A stretch of DNA of 64,000 bases from Zobellella taiwanensis (GCF_003012795.1 NZ_PXYH01000009.1:62001-126000), one strand, 5' to 3'. Numbered from the stretch's first letter, positions 1-9,838 are shown. Notes: generated by a model from the sequence alone, not told the origin. Numbers and translations: made by a program.

Positions 1-47
1 GTGCAAAGGGCGCCGTAGGGTGGCCGGCAGGAGAGGGAGTATTAGGA

Positions 48-553
48 ATGAGAAGCAAGGGACTGAGCCTGTGGCTCGACCGGCTGGCTTATGGATTGTT
101 CTTGTGCGGGGTAGTGGGGCGGTAGGGATGACAGTTCTGGTGTTCGTCAGTACTCTGTCGCGCTATCTGTTCAATATACCCTGGCATTTTGCCAATGAAC
201 TGACAGGACTTCTGTTTTTTTCTCTGACGTTCCTGACCATTCCCCATGTGTTCAACCAGGGGGGGCATATACGGCTCGACCTGCTTACCCAGCGTCTTCC
301 CGCTGGCCTGGCGAGGATTGCGGAGGCACTGGCGGCGCTGATCCTGCTGCTGTTTGCCGCCATTCTATTGTATGAGTCCTGGGATTTTATGTTTGTCTCT
401 TACGGGCTTGCCGCCCGCACCGAGATCAGCGGCCTGCTGCTATGGCCATGGATGGCGCTTATGCCGCTGTCATTTCTGCTGTGTATCCTCATCCAGCTGC
501 GCCATGGTCTGTCAGCCCCGGGCAAGCATTGCACCGGGGAGGGGGAGTCATGA
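48..553 (+). pseudogene. TRAP transporter small permease (DctQ family), frameshifted
   Basis: The DctQ subunit is a four-helix membrane protein that works with DctM and a periplasmic DctP in uptake of organic acids. The natural start appears to be the ATG at 48, preceded by a GGAGAGGGAG stretch, and gives MRSKGLSLWLDRLAYGLF. That frame stops at 123. The family continues in another frame from about 119 (MTVLVFVSTLSRYLFN), with the conserved NELTG, GGHIRLDLL and SGLLLWPW regions. Loss of one G from a G run at 116-119 explains the shift exactly. Since a homopolymer is involved, a sequencing error is possible. The truncated dctM next to it nevertheless supports real decay. The end overlaps dctM (ATGA at 550). 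Confidence 0.75.
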
Positions 554-840
554 GCTGGTTGATGTTGAGCTCCGCCTTGCTGGCACTGCTTGGCAGTGGC
601 GCCCTGCTGGGTGCTGCGCTGGGCCTGGTGGGGTTGATCCTGCTTCACTTCCAGGCTGACGGCGCCAGCTTCCTGGCGGTGCATGCGGCCTGGAATCTGC
701 TCACCGGCTTCTCGCTCACGGCGGTGCCGCTGTTTATCTTTCTCGGCGATATCCTGCTGGCCAGCGGGGTGTCGACCAAGGTGTACAACGGCCTGGCGTC
801 CCTGTTCCGCCGGGTGCCGGGCTACCTGACCTTATCTTGA
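550..840 (+). pseudogene. TRAP transporter large permease (DctM family), N-terminal fragment
   Basis: Only about 96 residues remain of a protein that normally has about 430. The fragment contains the N-terminal helices and the conserved region around AVPLFIFLGDILLASG and TKVYNGLASLFRRVPG, then ends after YLTLS with a TGA at 838. The following DNA shows no similarity to the rest of a DctM, so about three quarters of the gene has been lost by deletion or rearrangement near position 835. It starts by a four-base overlap with the dctQ remnant, as in intact TRAP operons. It cannot form a working transporter. Confidence 0.8.
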
Positions 841-973
841 AGATAAATGTGGAGCTGGTCATCTGGTGTGGCGGTGATCGGATGTGTAAATAAAAATGTA
901 ACAGCAACAAATGATTAGCTCAGGGAAAAGGCTTGATATACTGGTTGGATATATTCCGAAAAGAGACTCAGCC

Positions 974-1132
974 ATGGACCTTATCCGCATTATCGTCGCC
1001 ATCCTGCTGCCCCCGCTGGGGGTATTTTTGCAGGTGGGATTCGGCAAGCACTTTTGGCTTAATATCCTGCTGACCCTGTTGGGCTATATCCCTGGGATCG
1101 TACACGCAGTGTGGATTATCGCCAAAAAATGA
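974..1132 (+). CDS. yqaE: YqaE/Pmp3 family small membrane protein
   Basis: A 52-residue hydrophobic peptide with two membrane helices. It carries the family pattern: MDLIRIIVAILLPPLGVFLQ, then a Gly-rich turn, then LNILLTLLGYIPGIVHAVW. Members of this family (yeast Pmp3, E. coli YqaE) sit in the cytoplasmic membrane and are linked to membrane potential and salt or stress tolerance; the exact biochemical role is unsettled. The ATG at 974 is preferred to an in-frame upstream codon at 911 because the family starts here. The stop overlaps the start of the following MFS gene, so the two are probably cotranscribed. Confidence 0.88.
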   Translation: MDLIRIIVAILLPPLGVFLQVGFGKHFWLNILLTLLGYIPGIVHAVWIIAKK

Positions 1133-2325
1133 GTTACCGGCCCGGGCCGGTGGCAACCATTGCCATGGCCCAGCTGCTCGGCACCTCGCTGTGGTTCAGT
1201 GCCAACAGTGCGGCGGATGACCTTATGGCCAACTGGGGGCTCGGCAACACCGATATCGGCTGGCTGACCGGGGCGGTACAGGGCGGCTTTATCCTGGGGA
1301 CGCTGATCATGGCGCTGACCGGCCTGGCGGATCGCTATCGCGCCAGCACGGTGTTTGTTGCCAGCGCCATTGCCGGAGCCCTGTTCAACGCCGGTTTTGC
1401 CATGGGGGCAGACGGGCTGGCCAGTGCCATGGCCTTTCGTTTCCTGGTGGGCCTGTCGTTGGCGGGGATTTATCCCATGGGGATGAAACTGATCGTCGGC
1501 TGGGCTCCCGAGCGCACCGGCCAGGCGCTGGCGCAACTGGTCGCCATGCTGACTCTCGGGACGGCGCTGCCGCACGCCCTGCGGGAACTGGGCACAGGAC
1601 TGCCCTGGCAACTGGTTATCCTGGCCTCGTCGGGCCTGGCTCTGCTGGCGGCCGGACTAATCCATGCCCTGGGCGATGGCCCCCATCTGCCGCTGGGCCG
1701 GCCGGGGCAAACCACAGGAGCCAGGCCCGGGGCTGTGCTCAAGGCCTTTCGTATTGGCCGGTTTCGCGCCGCGGCCTGGGGCTATTTTGGCCACATGTGG
1801 GAACTGTATGCCTTCTGGACCCTGGTGCCGCTGCTGGTTTCCCACACCCTGCCGGCCGGCTGGATCCCCGGGCTTGGCACCTTTGGTATGGCGTTTGGCA
1901 TCATAGGCGCGGGTGCGCTGGGCTGCTGGCTCGGCGGCCGGCTGTCGCTCCGCGTTGGCAGTGCCCGGGTGGCGCTGGCGGCACTGGCCACGTCCGGTGC
2001 CTGCGCCCTGGTGTTCGCCCTGTGCTGGCGGGATCTGCCGGCCCTGGCCCTGGGCCTGCTGCTGCTGGTATGGGGGGCGAGCGTCGTCGCGGACTCGCCC
2101 CAGTTTTCCGCCCTGTCGGCCCGGGCCTGTCCACAGGAGTGGGTTGGCGCCGCGCTGGCCATGCAGAACGCCATTGGGTTTGCCATTACGGTGGTTTCCA
2201 TCGCGGCCACCACCTCACTGTTCGACCGGATCGGCCCGGATGCGGTCTGGCTGCTGATCCCGGGGCCCATCATCGGGGTGCTCGGTTTTGCCCTGGCATC
2301 CCGCCGGGCCGGCGCTACTTCCTGA
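1129..2325 (+). CDS. MFS transporter
   Basis: A 398-residue major facilitator superfamily protein with about twelve hydrophobic helices and a central loop near residues 195-210. The loop between helices 2 and 3 contains GLADRYRAS, a variant of the MFS signature GxxxDRxGRR. The start at 1129 (MSYRPGPVATIAMAQ) overlaps the yqaE stop in an ATGA arrangement. I cannot infer the substrate: the neighbours (YqaE upstream, a gamma-glutamyltransferase downstream on the same strand after a 117-base gap) give no clear pathway. Drug or metabolite efflux by proton exchange is the default family role. Confidence 0.8.
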   Translation: MSYRPGPVATIAMAQLLGTSLWFSANSAADDLMANWGLGNTDIGWLTGAVQGGFILGTLIMALTGLADRYRASTVFVASAIAGALFNAGFAMGADGLASAMAFRFLVGLSLAGIYPMGMKLIVGWAPERTGQALAQLVAMLTLGTALPHALRELGTGLPWQLVILASSGLALLAAGLIHALGDGPHLPLGRPGQTTGARPGAVLKAFRIGRFRAAAWGYFGHMWELYAFWTLVPLLVSHTLPAGWIPGLGTFGMAFGIIGAGALGCWLGGRLSLRVGSARVALAALATSGACALVFALCWRDLPALALGLLLLVWGASVVADSPQFSALSARACPQEWVGAALAMQNAIGFAITVVSIAATTSLFDRIGPDAVWLLIPGPIIGVLGFALASRRAGATS

Positions 2326-2442
2326 GCCGGTGATTCGCTCCCGGCGAGATCATGGTACATGCTTGGTGTTATCCATGTGGGTCCAAAGGTGGGGATTTAC
2401 CCTGCCGGGCCTCGTTTTCTCCATTTTCGACAGGAGTCGTCC

Positions 2443-4263
2443 ATGAAGCCATCCGTTCACGTGCTCGCCTTAATCCTGCTGCTCGCCGGCTGCACCGGCC
2501 AGCCCCAGTCATTCCGCTACCAGGCCCCGCCGCCCCAGCCCGAGATCGCCTCCGGCTACCAGGAAAAACCCGGCTGGGCGTTGCGGGACTACGCGGTGGC
2601 GGCCGCCAATCCGCTCGCCACCGACGCAGGCCGCCAGGTACTGGCTGCAGGGGGCTCGGCGCTGGACGCGGCCATAGCGGTGCAGATGGTGCTGGGGCTG
2701 GTCGAGCCGCAAAGCAGCGGTATTGGCGGGGGGGCCTTTCTGATGTATTACGACGGCAAGCGGGTCCGCGCCTACGACGGGCGCGAGACGGCGCCGGCCG
2801 CCGCCGATGAAACCCTGTTCCTCGATGCCGAGGGCGCGCCGCTGGCGTTCAACCAGGCGGTAGTGGGCGGCCGCTCGGTCGGTGTGCCGGGCACGGTGGC
2901 GATGCTCGAGCTCGCCCACCGCGAGCACGGCACCCTGCCTTGGGCCGAGCTGTTCCAGCCGGCGATCCGGCTCGCCGAGCGGGGCTTTGCAATCAGCCCG
3001 CGCCTGTACAGCCAGCTCGAGTCCGATGCCTTCCTCCGGCAGGATCCGGTGGCGGCGGCCTATTTCTACCAGCCCGACGGCAGCCCCTATCCGGTCGGCC
3101 ATGTGTTGCAGAACCGGCCCTATGCGGCGGTACTCCGGCACATCGCCGCCGAGGGCAGCGCGGCTCTGCACAGCGGCGAGATAGCCGAGGCCATCGTCGC
3201 GAAAGTCCGGGGCCATGCGACCAACCCCGGCCAGCTGACGCTGGCCGACCTTGCCGGTTACCGGCCGAAGCAGCGCGAGCCCTTGTGCAGCGATTATGAC
3301 GCCCGCGGCCGGGAGTATGTGCTGTGCGGCTTTCCCCCTCCCAGCAGCGGTGCCATCGCCGTCGCCCAGATCCTCGGCATCCTGGGCCATACCGAAGCCG
3401 CCGGGCTGCCGATGCAGCCCACCGACGGCGGCGAGCCGTTGCCTTCGCCCCAGTGGCTGCACCTGTACACCGAAGCGTCGCGGCTCGCCTTTGCCGACCG
3501 CGCCAAGTACCTCGGCGACCCCGACTTCGTCAGCCCGCCCGGGGGCGACTGGTCGAGCATGCTGGCGCCCGACTACCTCGCCGCCCGGGCCGGCTTGATC
3601 GGCGAGCGCAGCATGAAAACCGCCGAGCCCGGCCGGCCCGGCGAAATACCGGTCGCCCTGGGGGTGTCTGCGGCGCAACCCGAATACGGCACCAGCCACA
3701 TCAGCATTATCGACCGCGAGGGCAGGGCGCTGAGCATGACCACGACCATAGAGGCCCAGTTCGGCTCCCGCCAGATGGTGAACCCCTACGGCACGGATCC
3801 CGGCGGCTTTCTGCTCAACAACGAGCTGACCGACTTCAACTTCGCGCCCAACGACGCCGCCGGCCTGCCCACCGCCAACCGGGTGCAACCGGGCAAACGC
3901 CCGCGCAGCTCGATGAGCCCGACCCTGGTCTTCGACAAGCCGAGCGGCCGGGTGCTGTTAAGCGGCGGCAGCCCCGGCGGCGCGCTGATCATCCACTACA
4001 CCGCCAAGACGCTGTACGGCATGCTCAACTGGGGCATGGACGCCCAGAGCGCGATTAACCTGCCGAACTTCGGCGCCCTCGGCGCGCCGACCCTGCTTGA
4101 GAACAACCGTTTCCCGGCCGGGACCCTGGACTGGCTGAGGTCACGGGATCACGACGTGATCGAGATGGACATGACCAGCGGCCTGCAGGCGATAGGGCGT
4201 ACCGACCAGGGCTGGTTCGGCGGCGCCGATCCGCGCCGGGAAGGCGTGGTGATGGGGGAATAA
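2443..4263 (+). CDS. ggt: Gamma-glutamyltransferase, predicted lipoprotein
   Basis: A 606-residue N-terminal nucleophile hydrolase that transfers or hydrolyses the gamma-glutamyl group of glutathione and related peptides in the periplasm. The start at 2443 gives a lipoprotein signal (LILLLAGC with Cys at about residue 17), so it is probably membrane-anchored; many bacterial GGTs are soluble. The autoprocessing Thr is residue 417 in YGTSHISIID, which splits the chain into large and small subunits. The downstream SGGSPGGALI segment matches the oxyanion-loop glycines. The PQSSGIGGGAF segment near residue 90 is also typical. Earlier in-frame starts would bury the signal peptide and are rejected. 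Length is normal for the family. Confidence 0.92.
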   Translation: MKPSVHVLALILLLAGCTGQPQSFRYQAPPPQPEIASGYQEKPGWALRDYAVAAANPLATDAGRQVLAAGGSALDAAIAVQMVLGLVEPQSSGIGGGAFLMYYDGKRVRAYDGRETAPAAADETLFLDAEGAPLAFNQAVVGGRSVGVPGTVAMLELAHREHGTLPWAELFQPAIRLAERGFAISPRLYSQLESDAFLRQDPVAAAYFYQPDGSPYPVGHVLQNRPYAAVLRHIAAEGSAALHSGEIAEAIVAKVRGHATNPGQLTLADLAGYRPKQREPLCSDYDARGREYVLCGFPPPSSGAIAVAQILGILGHTEAAGLPMQPTDGGEPLPSPQWLHLYTEASRLAFADRAKYLGDPDFVSPPGGDWSSMLAPDYLAARAGLIGERSMKTAEPGRPGEIPVALGVSAAQPEYGTSHISIIDREGRALSMTTTIEAQFGSRQMVNPYGTDPGGFLLNNELTDFNFAPNDAAGLPTANRVQPGKRPRSSMSPTLVFDKPSGRVLLSGGSPGGALIIHYTAKTLYGMLNWGMDAQSAINLPNFGALGAPTLLENNRFPAGTLDWLRSRDHDVIEMDMTSGLQAIGRTDQGWFGGADPRREGVVMGE

Positions 4264-4404
4264 CCGCAGAGGTAAGGTAGGAATGGCGCCATCTCGGGGC
4301 GGGGAGCCGGCGCCGTCCTTTCGGGCGGCCGGATGTGCTGATAGGCGCATTTCCGTGCAAGGCCAATCGGCGTAAGATGCGGCCGACAGAGTGGTATTTT
4401 AAGA

Positions 4405-4755
4405 CTACCTGAACCTGCTTAGATCCAGCGCCACCGCCTCACCCAGCCAGTAGGCATGGACAGTATGGTCGGCCAGGTTATCTCCCGTATCGGCATGCAC
4501 CAGCACACTCAGTTCTCCCCGGTTCCGGTCCAACCAGGGAATAAAGCGGTCAAAATCCGCGTGAGTGAACTTCACCTGACAGCTCCACAGGGTATGCGGC
4601 CCCACCGGCTTTTGATGAATGCGGCCCACTTCCAGTAACAATTCCCTTTCAATGCGTTGGCACAGCGCAGTGGCAAACGCCAGAGTGCTGGCATCGAAAT
4701 ACACATGGGCATGATAGGCATGGTGTTGATTGACGGGGCTTTTGGGGCTGGTCAT
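4405..4755 (-). CDS. DOPA 4,5-dioxygenase family protein
   Basis: A 116-residue single-domain protein matching the small DOPA 4,5-dioxygenase family. It has the N-terminal YHAHVYFD motif, then GRIHQKPVGPHTLWSCQVKF, and a histidine-rich C-terminal half (SVLVHADTGDN, DHTVHAYWLG). The fungal founding member opens the DOPA ring in betalain formation. Bacterial relatives are often small metal-binding proteins of unproven substrate, so only the family is claimed. The gene stands alone, convergent with ggt (142-base gap). Confidence 0.82.
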   Translation of the reverse strand: MTSPKSPVNQHHAYHAHVYFDASTLAFATALCQRIERELLLEVGRIHQKPVGPHTLWSCQVKFTHADFDRFIPWLDRNRGELSVLVHADTGDNLADHTVHAYWLGEAVALDLSRFR

Positions 4756-5080
4756 TGGGTAACCTTGAGTAAGTTATGGGAAAAGCCAACGGTTGCAGTT
4801 TGAGTATATTGGCATCGCCATGGTGGTTGCGAGGAGAAAACACGCCGTAGTCACCTGGTTCACGGCCGGGCAGGCCCATCAGCCGCAGTTCCAAACCGAT
4901 CCAGGACATCAGGCGATCACATCGCCGTCATCGACATCCTGCCAAAGCGCCTGCCCCCGAGCCGTTTCTGTCGGTGGGCGCCAATCTGACCATGCGCTGG
5001 AAGGAATGGTTGGCGGGTATCGAGTTGTAATTGCCGTGTCTTTGGGGATGCACGAGTAAGGTCCCAACCTCGGTAAACGA
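4756..5080. other. Intergenic stretch without a supported gene
   Basis: About 325 bases between the DOPA-dioxygenase-like gene and the hairpins that follow nhaC. No reading frame here has a ribosome-binding site or a recognisable domain. A short open stretch at about 4941-5026 on the plus strand (…SVGANLTMRWKEWLAG…, stop at 5024-5026) has coding-like composition but no start codon and no upstream continuation. It could be a gene scar or chance. Confidence 0.5.
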
Positions 5081-5082
5081 CA

Positions 5083-5115
5083 AAGCCCTGGATGCAACTC
5101 CAGGGCTTGTTTTTG
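5083..5115. terminator. Rho-independent terminator hairpin
   Basis: A nine-base-pair perfect stem (AAGCCCTGG / CCAGGGCTT) with an eight-base loop. On the plus strand it is followed by TGTTTTT; on the minus strand by TTGTCGTTT. It lies downstream of nhaC on the minus strand and can act in both directions. Confidence 0.75.
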
Positions 5116-5145
5116 CGGGCCGCGATCACTCGCATTGAGGGAGCA

Positions 5146-5174
5146 ACCGCCCCACTGCAAACGCAGGGGGCGGT
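5146..5174. terminator. GC-rich stem-loop after nhaC
   Basis: A long hairpin: ACCGCCCC, then CTGC, an AAAC loop, GCAG and GGGGCGGT. It begins 27 bases after the nhaC stop. It has no T run of its own, so it probably works together with the U-tract hairpin at 5083-5115, or protects the 3' end of the message. Confidence 0.55.
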
Positions 5175-5200
5175 CGGCTGAGCCTGCCGTGCTTGCGGTG

Positions 5201-6673
5201 TTACTTGGCCCATGCCTGGGTGGCCGGGGATCCGGCCTTCTCGGGCCGGGCGGCTTCCTCCGCGCTCAGCCGGGGCGAGAACCAGCCCAGGTAGCCGTAG
5301 GCCATGCCGATCAGCGGCGATAGCCAGCAGGCGAAGGCCAGGGGGATGTACAGCAGGTTGATGGTGTTGCCCTCGGCAATGCCGAGTCCGAGGGCGGTGA
5401 TCACCACGGCGCCGCCGGCGTTCCAGGGAATGAGCGGCGAAATCAGGGTGCCGCCTTCCTCGGTGGCGCGCGACAGGTTGAGAGCCGAGTAGCCCTTGGC
5501 CTTGTAGGCCGGGGCGAACATGCGGCCGGGCAGGGCGATGGACAGGTAGGGGTCGCCGCCGATCACGTTGGTCATGGCCGAGGTGGCGATGGCGGAGGAC
5601 TGCATGGCGCCGAAGCTGTTGGAACGGGACAGGATTTTTTCCACTATCACCTCCAGGCAGCCGGTACGCTCCAGCACGCCGCCGAAGGCCAGGGCCACCA
5701 GCATCAGAGTAATCACCCAGGTCATGGACTGGATACCGCCACGGTTAAGCAGGGCGTCAATCTCGCGCACGCCGGTGTCTATCTGGTAACCGCTGAACAT
5801 GAATTCAAACGCCTGCTGCAGGCCCACTCCCTGGCTCAGCATGGCGGTGGCCAGGCCCAGCAGGGCGCCGGCAAAGAGGGTCGGCAGGGCCGGCATTTTC
5901 TTCAGGGCCAGGCCTATGGTCACCAGCAGTGGCAGCAGCAGGGTCCAGGACAGCTCAAAATGCTGCTCCAGGCCGCCGATGATGGTGTTGATGCGGGCAA
6001 AGTCCACCTGCTGGTCGCCGATCAGGCTGAATCCCGCCACCAGGTAGATGACCAGGGCGATCAGCATGGCCGGTATGGTGGTGGGCAGCATGTTGCGGAT
6101 ATGGGCGAACAGGTCCACCCCGGTCACCGCCGGCGCCAGGTTGGTGGTGTCCGACAGGGGCGACATCTTGTCGCCGAAGAAGGCGCCCGACACCACGGCG
6201 CCGGCGGTCCAGTACATGGGAATGTCGAAGCCGTTGCCGATGCCCATCAGCGCCAGGCCCACGGTGCCGGTGGTGCCCCAGGAGGTGCCGAGCGACACCG
6301 ATACCACGGCGCAGATCAGCACGCTGGCAGCCAGGAACAGCTCGGGCGAGATCAGGCTCAGGCCCAGCGTGATCAGGTAGGGCACGGTGCCGCTGGCAAT
6401 CCAGATGCCGATGATCATGCCGACGATGATAAGGATACCCACCGACTGCAGGCCAAGACGCACCACGTGCATGATGCCGTCTTCCATGTCGTGCCAGCGG
6501 TAGCCGCGCAGCCAGCCGATCAGGGCGGTCACGGCCACGCCGATGGCGAGCGGAATGTGGGGGGTGAAGTTCTTGAAATAAAACAGCTGTACGCCCAGCA
6601 CCGCAAAGGTCAGGGCGATGGGTAAACAGGCCAGCCAGAAGCTGGGCTTGTGGGGAAGTTTTGCTGTCGTCAT
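5201..6673 (-). CDS. nhaC: Na+/H+ antiporter, NhaC family
   Basis: A 490-residue polytopic membrane protein (about eleven helices) that exchanges sodium for protons across the cytoplasmic membrane. The NhaC signature is clear: a TSWGTTGTVGLALMGIG segment followed by FFGDKMSPLSDTTNLA, and further on SAMTNVIGGDPYLSIALPGR with the GGTLISPLIPWNAGG segment near the C-terminus. The ATG at 6673 is preceded by AAGGAGAG at correct spacing; a longer frame upstream lacks any signal. Relatives include sodium/lactate or malate antiporters, so the exact coupled solute is open. It lies 137 bases downstream of the sensor kinase gene on the same strand, in its own transcription unit or as the last gene of that operon. 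Confidence 0.9.
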   Translation of the reverse strand: MTTAKLPHKPSFWLACLPIALTFAVLGVQLFYFKNFTPHIPLAIGVAVTALIGWLRGYRWHDMEDGIMHVVRLGLQSVGILIIVGMIIGIWIASGTVPYLITLGLSLISPELFLAASVLICAVVSVSLGTSWGTTGTVGLALMGIGNGFDIPMYWTAGAVVSGAFFGDKMSPLSDTTNLAPAVTGVDLFAHIRNMLPTTIPAMLIALVIYLVAGFSLIGDQQVDFARINTIIGGLEQHFELSWTLLLPLLVTIGLALKKMPALPTLFAGALLGLATAMLSQGVGLQQAFEFMFSGYQIDTGVREIDALLNRGGIQSMTWVITLMLVALAFGGVLERTGCLEVIVEKILSRSNSFGAMQSSAIATSAMTNVIGGDPYLSIALPGRMFAPAYKAKGYSALNLSRATEEGGTLISPLIPWNAGGAVVITALGLGIAEGNTINLLYIPLAFACWLSPLIGMAYGYLGWFSPRLSAEEAARPEKAGSPATQAWAK

Positions 6674-6724
6674 GGGTCTCTCCTTAGAACCTGGGCGGAC
6701 CGGCCGGCAGCCGGCGGTCCTTGT

Positions 6725-6744
6725 CGCTATCCCGAGGGATAGCG
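6725..6744. promoter_or_regulatory. Perfect 20-base inverted repeat upstream of nhaC
   Basis: CGCTATCCC, GA, GGGATAGCG: nine-base arms with a two-base centre, 52 bases upstream of the nhaC start codon. It could be an operator or a stem-loop in the leader. No U run follows on the minus strand, so it is not a typical terminator for the kinase gene. Confidence 0.4.
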
Positions 6745-6810
6745 TCAGGCTAGGGGACGGCTGTAAACAGGGTTTTTCCCTATTGTTAAAAATTGTAAAG
6801 AGTTGTGCCG

Positions 6811-9084
6811 TTACCCCTGCCCGAGCCGGTTCTGAAGCTGGTGCAGCCGTGCCAGGGCCCGCTCGGTCTCTTGCCCGAGCCCGGCCAGCAGGGCGGCGGG
6901 CAGGGGCCGGTGCGCCTCCGCCAGGGCCTCGATGTCCGCCAGTTGCGCCGCCAGGGCGTCGAGGCCGAGCAGCCGGGCGGTACCCCGGATGCGATGGGCC
7001 AGCTGGGCCTGCTCCAGGTGGTCGCCGTCGGCCAGCTCCCGGCACAGGGCGGCGTGCAGCCCGGGCAGGTCATGGGCAAAGCGGGCGAGCAGGGCGCCCA
7101 GGCGCGAGGGGCCGAGCAGGCGCAGGTGCTCCTGCAGCAGGGGATGATCCAGCTCGGGCGGGCCCGCCCTGCCGGTGGCCCGGGCCATGGCCTGGTGCAG
7201 TTGCGGCCATTGTACCGGCTTGGCCACCACGGCGCTGATGCCCGCCTCCAGGTAGCGGCGGATGTCCTGGGGGCCGACGCTGGCGGTCAGGGCCAGCACC
7301 GGGGTGTCCCGGTTCAGGCCCTGGGGCTGGGCCTGGATGTGGCGGCGGGTTTCCAGGCCGTCCATGCCGGGCAGGTGCATGTCCATCAGGATCAGGTCGA
7401 AGGCCTGCTGGGCGGCGATGGCCAGCGCCTCCTCGCCGCTGGCGGCCGGGATGACCAGGTGGCCCTGTTGTTCGAGCAGGGCGGCGATGATCTCCTGGTT
7501 GATGGCCACGTCCTCCACCAGCAACAGGCTCAGGCTGGGCAGGGGCGGCGCTGTGGGAACGGGCGCTGCCGCCGGCGCCGGCGCCTCGGCCAGGGGCAGC
7601 GAAAACCAGAAGCGGCTGCCCCGGCCCGGCTGGCTTTCCACCCCTATCCGGCCGCCCATGGCGGCGACCAGCCGGGCCGAAATAGCCAGCCCCAGGCCGG
7701 TACCGCCATAACGGCGGGTAATGCTTTCATCGGCCTGGGTAAAACGCTGGAAAATGCGCCGCTGTTGTTCCGGGGCGATGCCGATACCGTTGTCCTCCAC
7801 GCTGAACAGCCAGTCATCCTGGCGCCGGCGCACGGCCACCTCTACCCGGCCGTCTTCGGCGGTGAACTTGATGGCGTTGGACAGCAGGTTGATCAGCACC
7901 TGGCGCAGCCGGCCGGCATGGCCCAGCAGCCTGGCCGGGGGCACGGGGGCCAGCGTCAGGCTGATCCGCTTGGCGCCGGCATAGTCCTGCATCATGGCCA
8001 GGGTGGCGCCGAGCAGCTCGTCCAGGGCAAAGGGGGCGGCCTGGCCGGACAGGGGCCCCTGCTCCAGGGCGGCGAAGTCGAGCACGTCGTTCAGCAGCAT
8101 CAGCAGATGTTCGGCCGACTGCTGCAGGGTATCCAGCCGGCGCCGTTCCAGGTCGCCGGTCAGGGCCGGCCGCAGCAGCGCCACCGTGCCCAGAATGCCG
8201 TTCATGGGGGTGCGCAGCTCGTGGGTCATGTTGGCGATAAAGCGGGTCTTGGCCCGGTCGGCCGCCTCCGCCGCGTCCTTGGCCTGGCGCAGACGCCGGG
8301 TGCGCTTGTCCACCAGGGCTTCCAGCCTGGACTTGTCCAGCTGCAGCTCGCTCTGGCGGCGCTCCCGGTGCCGGCGATCCTGCTCGATGGACTGGCGCAG
8401 GGTGTTGAGGGCGCGCACCAGGGTGTCCAGTTCATCCTGTTGCCGGTGTGGCCGGCGACTCAGTTGCAGCGCCTGGCTCCACTCGCCCTTGCCCAGTTGC
8501 TCCACATGGCGGGCCATCCGCTCCAGGTGGCGGGTGACCAGGCGCTGGAACAGCAGCATCAGGCTGAGGGCGATGGCCAGCACCGTCAGGCTGTGGCCGA
8601 GCAGGGCCGAGAGGGCATTCTGCGCCAGTTGCCGGCGAATGCTGGATCGGCTGAATTCCAGCTCAAGCCGGCCCACCGCCTGCGCCCCCAGAACCGGGCT
8701 GGGATACACCAGCTCGAAGGCGTGGCGGTCGGGCTCGCTGTCGCCGGCCGGGTCCCGGGCCAGCACCAGGGGCGCGGCCAGGGCGTCGGCGGTCACGCTC
8801 AGCCGGGCCATGTGGGGCATGTCGAGCATGCTCTTGAGCTGCAGCCGGGCCTGGGGCAGGTTCAGATCCCACAGGCTCTGGGTCAGCCCCTCCAGGTAGC
8901 TCTGTTCGATAAGGGATAGCCGCGCCGCCATGTCCTGCCTGGCCTGGCGATAATCCAGGGCCAATTGCACCGCGGTGGAGATCAGGGAGAACCCCAGGCT
9001 GAACCCCAGCACCAGCAGGAACAGCCGGAAGCCGAGCGGGTGGCGGCGGCGATAGCGGGGCAGCAGGGCGAGCAGGCGGCGCAT
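6811..9084 (-). CDS. Hybrid sensor histidine kinase with receiver and HPt domains (TorS-like)
   Basis: A 757-residue tripartite kinase. Order: membrane helix near residues 17-42, a periplasmic sensor region to about 165, a second helix and HAMP linker (about 165-230), coiled coil, HisKA with the phosphoacceptor in [15 protein letters not shown] (His about 288), ATPase domain with DNGIGI and GGTGLGLAI, a receiver with the acceptor Asp in [13 protein letters not shown] (about 566), and an HPt domain with [10 protein letters not shown] (His about 696). This His-Asp-His layout is that of TorS, ArcB and EvgS. It is the last gene of a three-gene unit with a periplasmic binding protein and an OmpR-type regulator, one base after the former. 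The sensed ligand is unknown. Confidence 0.9.
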   Translation of the reverse strand: MRRLLALLPRYRRRHPLGFRLFLLVLGFSLGFSLISTAVQLALDYRQARQDMAARLSLIEQSYLEGLTQSLWDLNLPQARLQLKSMLDMPHMARLSVTADALAAPLVLARDPAGDSEPDRHAFELVYPSPVLGAQAVGRLELEFSRSSIRRQLAQNALSALLGHSLTVLAIALSLMLLFQRLVTRHLERMARHVEQLGKGEWSQALQLSRRPHRQQDELDTLVRALNTLRQSIEQDRRHRERRQSELQLDKSRLEALVDKRTRRLRQAKDAAEAADRAKTRFIANMTHELRTPMNGILGTVALLRPALTGDLERRRLDTLQQSAEHLLMLLNDVLDFAALEQGPLSGQAAPFALDELLGATLAMMQDYAGAKRISLTLAPVPPARLLGHAGRLRQVLINLLSNAIKFTAEDGRVEVAVRRRQDDWLFSVEDNGIGIAPEQQRRIFQRFTQADESITRRYGGTGLGLAISARLVAAMGGRIGVESQPGRGSRFWFSLPLAEAPAPAAAPVPTAPPLPSLSLLLVEDVAINQEIIAALLEQQGHLVIPAASGEEALAIAAQQAFDLILMDMHLPGMDGLETRRHIQAQPQGLNRDTPVLALTASVGPQDIRRYLEAGISAVVAKPVQWPQLHQAMARATGRAGPPELDHPLLQEHLRLLGPSRLGALLARFAHDLPGLHAALCRELADGDHLEQAQLAHRIRGTARLLGLDALAAQLADIEALAEAHRPLPAALLAGLGQETERALARLHQLQNRLGQG

Positions 9085-9085
9085 C

Positions 9086-9838
9086 TCAGGGACCGTCCAG
9101 GTAGCGGTGCTCGTAATGGCGGCCGATGTGCTCTATGTACTTATCCTCGGTCAACTGGCGCAACCGTTCCGACAGCGCCGGCAGCAGCGGCGCCAGCACC
9201 GAGCCCCTGGGCAGGGCCAGGTGGTAGCGCTCCACGGTCAACAGGTGATCCAGCGCAAAGACCTGTTCGGTCAGGCCCAGCTTGCGGGCCTGCAGCCGGC
9301 CGGTAGTCAGCCCTATGGGCATGTAGTCGATGCGTCCCCGGGCCAGCTTGTGGAAATTCTGTTCACCGGTAGAGACACGCTCCACCCGGGGGTGTTGGGC
9401 CGCCTGCCGGTCGAAGGCGTCGCCGAAGCTGTCGCCGAACAACAGCCCCAGGGTGCGGCCGTCCAGTTCGGGCGCCTGGGCGCGCCGCCCGCGGTGGGTA
9501 AACAGCACCACGGGATCGGCGATGATGGGGGTGTCGCTGAACAGAAAGTCCTGTTCCCGCCCGCGGGTTTTGTAGGCCGCCACGATCAGGTCCACCTTGC
9601 CCTGGCGGGCGGCCAGCTGGCAGCGCTCCCAGTTGCCGAACACCCGCAGATCCAGGGCATAGCCCTGCTCGGCCAGCAGCCGGCGCGCCAGGTGGGGGGC
9701 GATGCCGACCAGCTCGCCACCCTCGGCCCAGGACAGGGGCGGATACATGGGGTGGCCGCAGGCCAGCAAGGTCCTGGCCGAGGCGGGCTGGGCCAGCAGC
9801 AGCCCGAGCAGCAGCCACAGGCCGGGTTTCAGTGGCAC
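9086..9838 (-). CDS. Periplasmic solute-binding protein (SBP_bac_3 family), sensor partner
   Basis: A 250-residue exported protein of the amino-acid-binding type. A GTG at 9838 gives a clean signal peptide ([17 protein letters not shown], cleavage before RTLLACG) and overlaps the end of the regulator gene by ten bases; longer frames have no signal peptide. The mature part shows the family pattern: [21 protein letters not shown], then [22 protein letters not shown]. No ABC permease or ATPase is adjacent. The gene is translationally coupled between the regulator and the hybrid kinase, so it most likely presents a ligand to the kinase, as TorT does for TorS, though it is from a different protein family. 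Confidence 0.85.
   Translation of the reverse strand: MPLKPGLWLLLGLLLAQPASARTLLACGHPMYPPLSWAEGGELVGIAPHLARRLLAEQGYALDLRVFGNWERCQLAARQGKVDLIVAAYKTRGREQDFLFSDTPIIADPVVLFTHRGRRAQAPELDGRTLGLLFGDSFGDAFDRQAAQHPRVERVSTGEQNFHKLARGRIDYMPIGLTTGRLQARKLGLTEQVFALDHLLTVERYHLALPRGSVLAPLLPALSERLRQLTEDKYIEHIGRHYEHRYLDGP

Noticed and set aside
4793-5059. Possible small gene on the plus strand before the hairpin at 5083
   Set aside because: No ribosome-binding site and no recognisable family; the composition changes along the frame. Left as an uncharacterised intergenic stretch.
6755-6800. TyrR half sites (TGTAAA twice) upstream of nhaC
   Set aside because: The opposite half sites at six-base spacing are missing, so only chance matches can be claimed.
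6805-8919. 704-codon open frame opposite the hybrid kinase gene
   Set aside because: Shadow frame; Gln/Gly-rich translation without family motifs.
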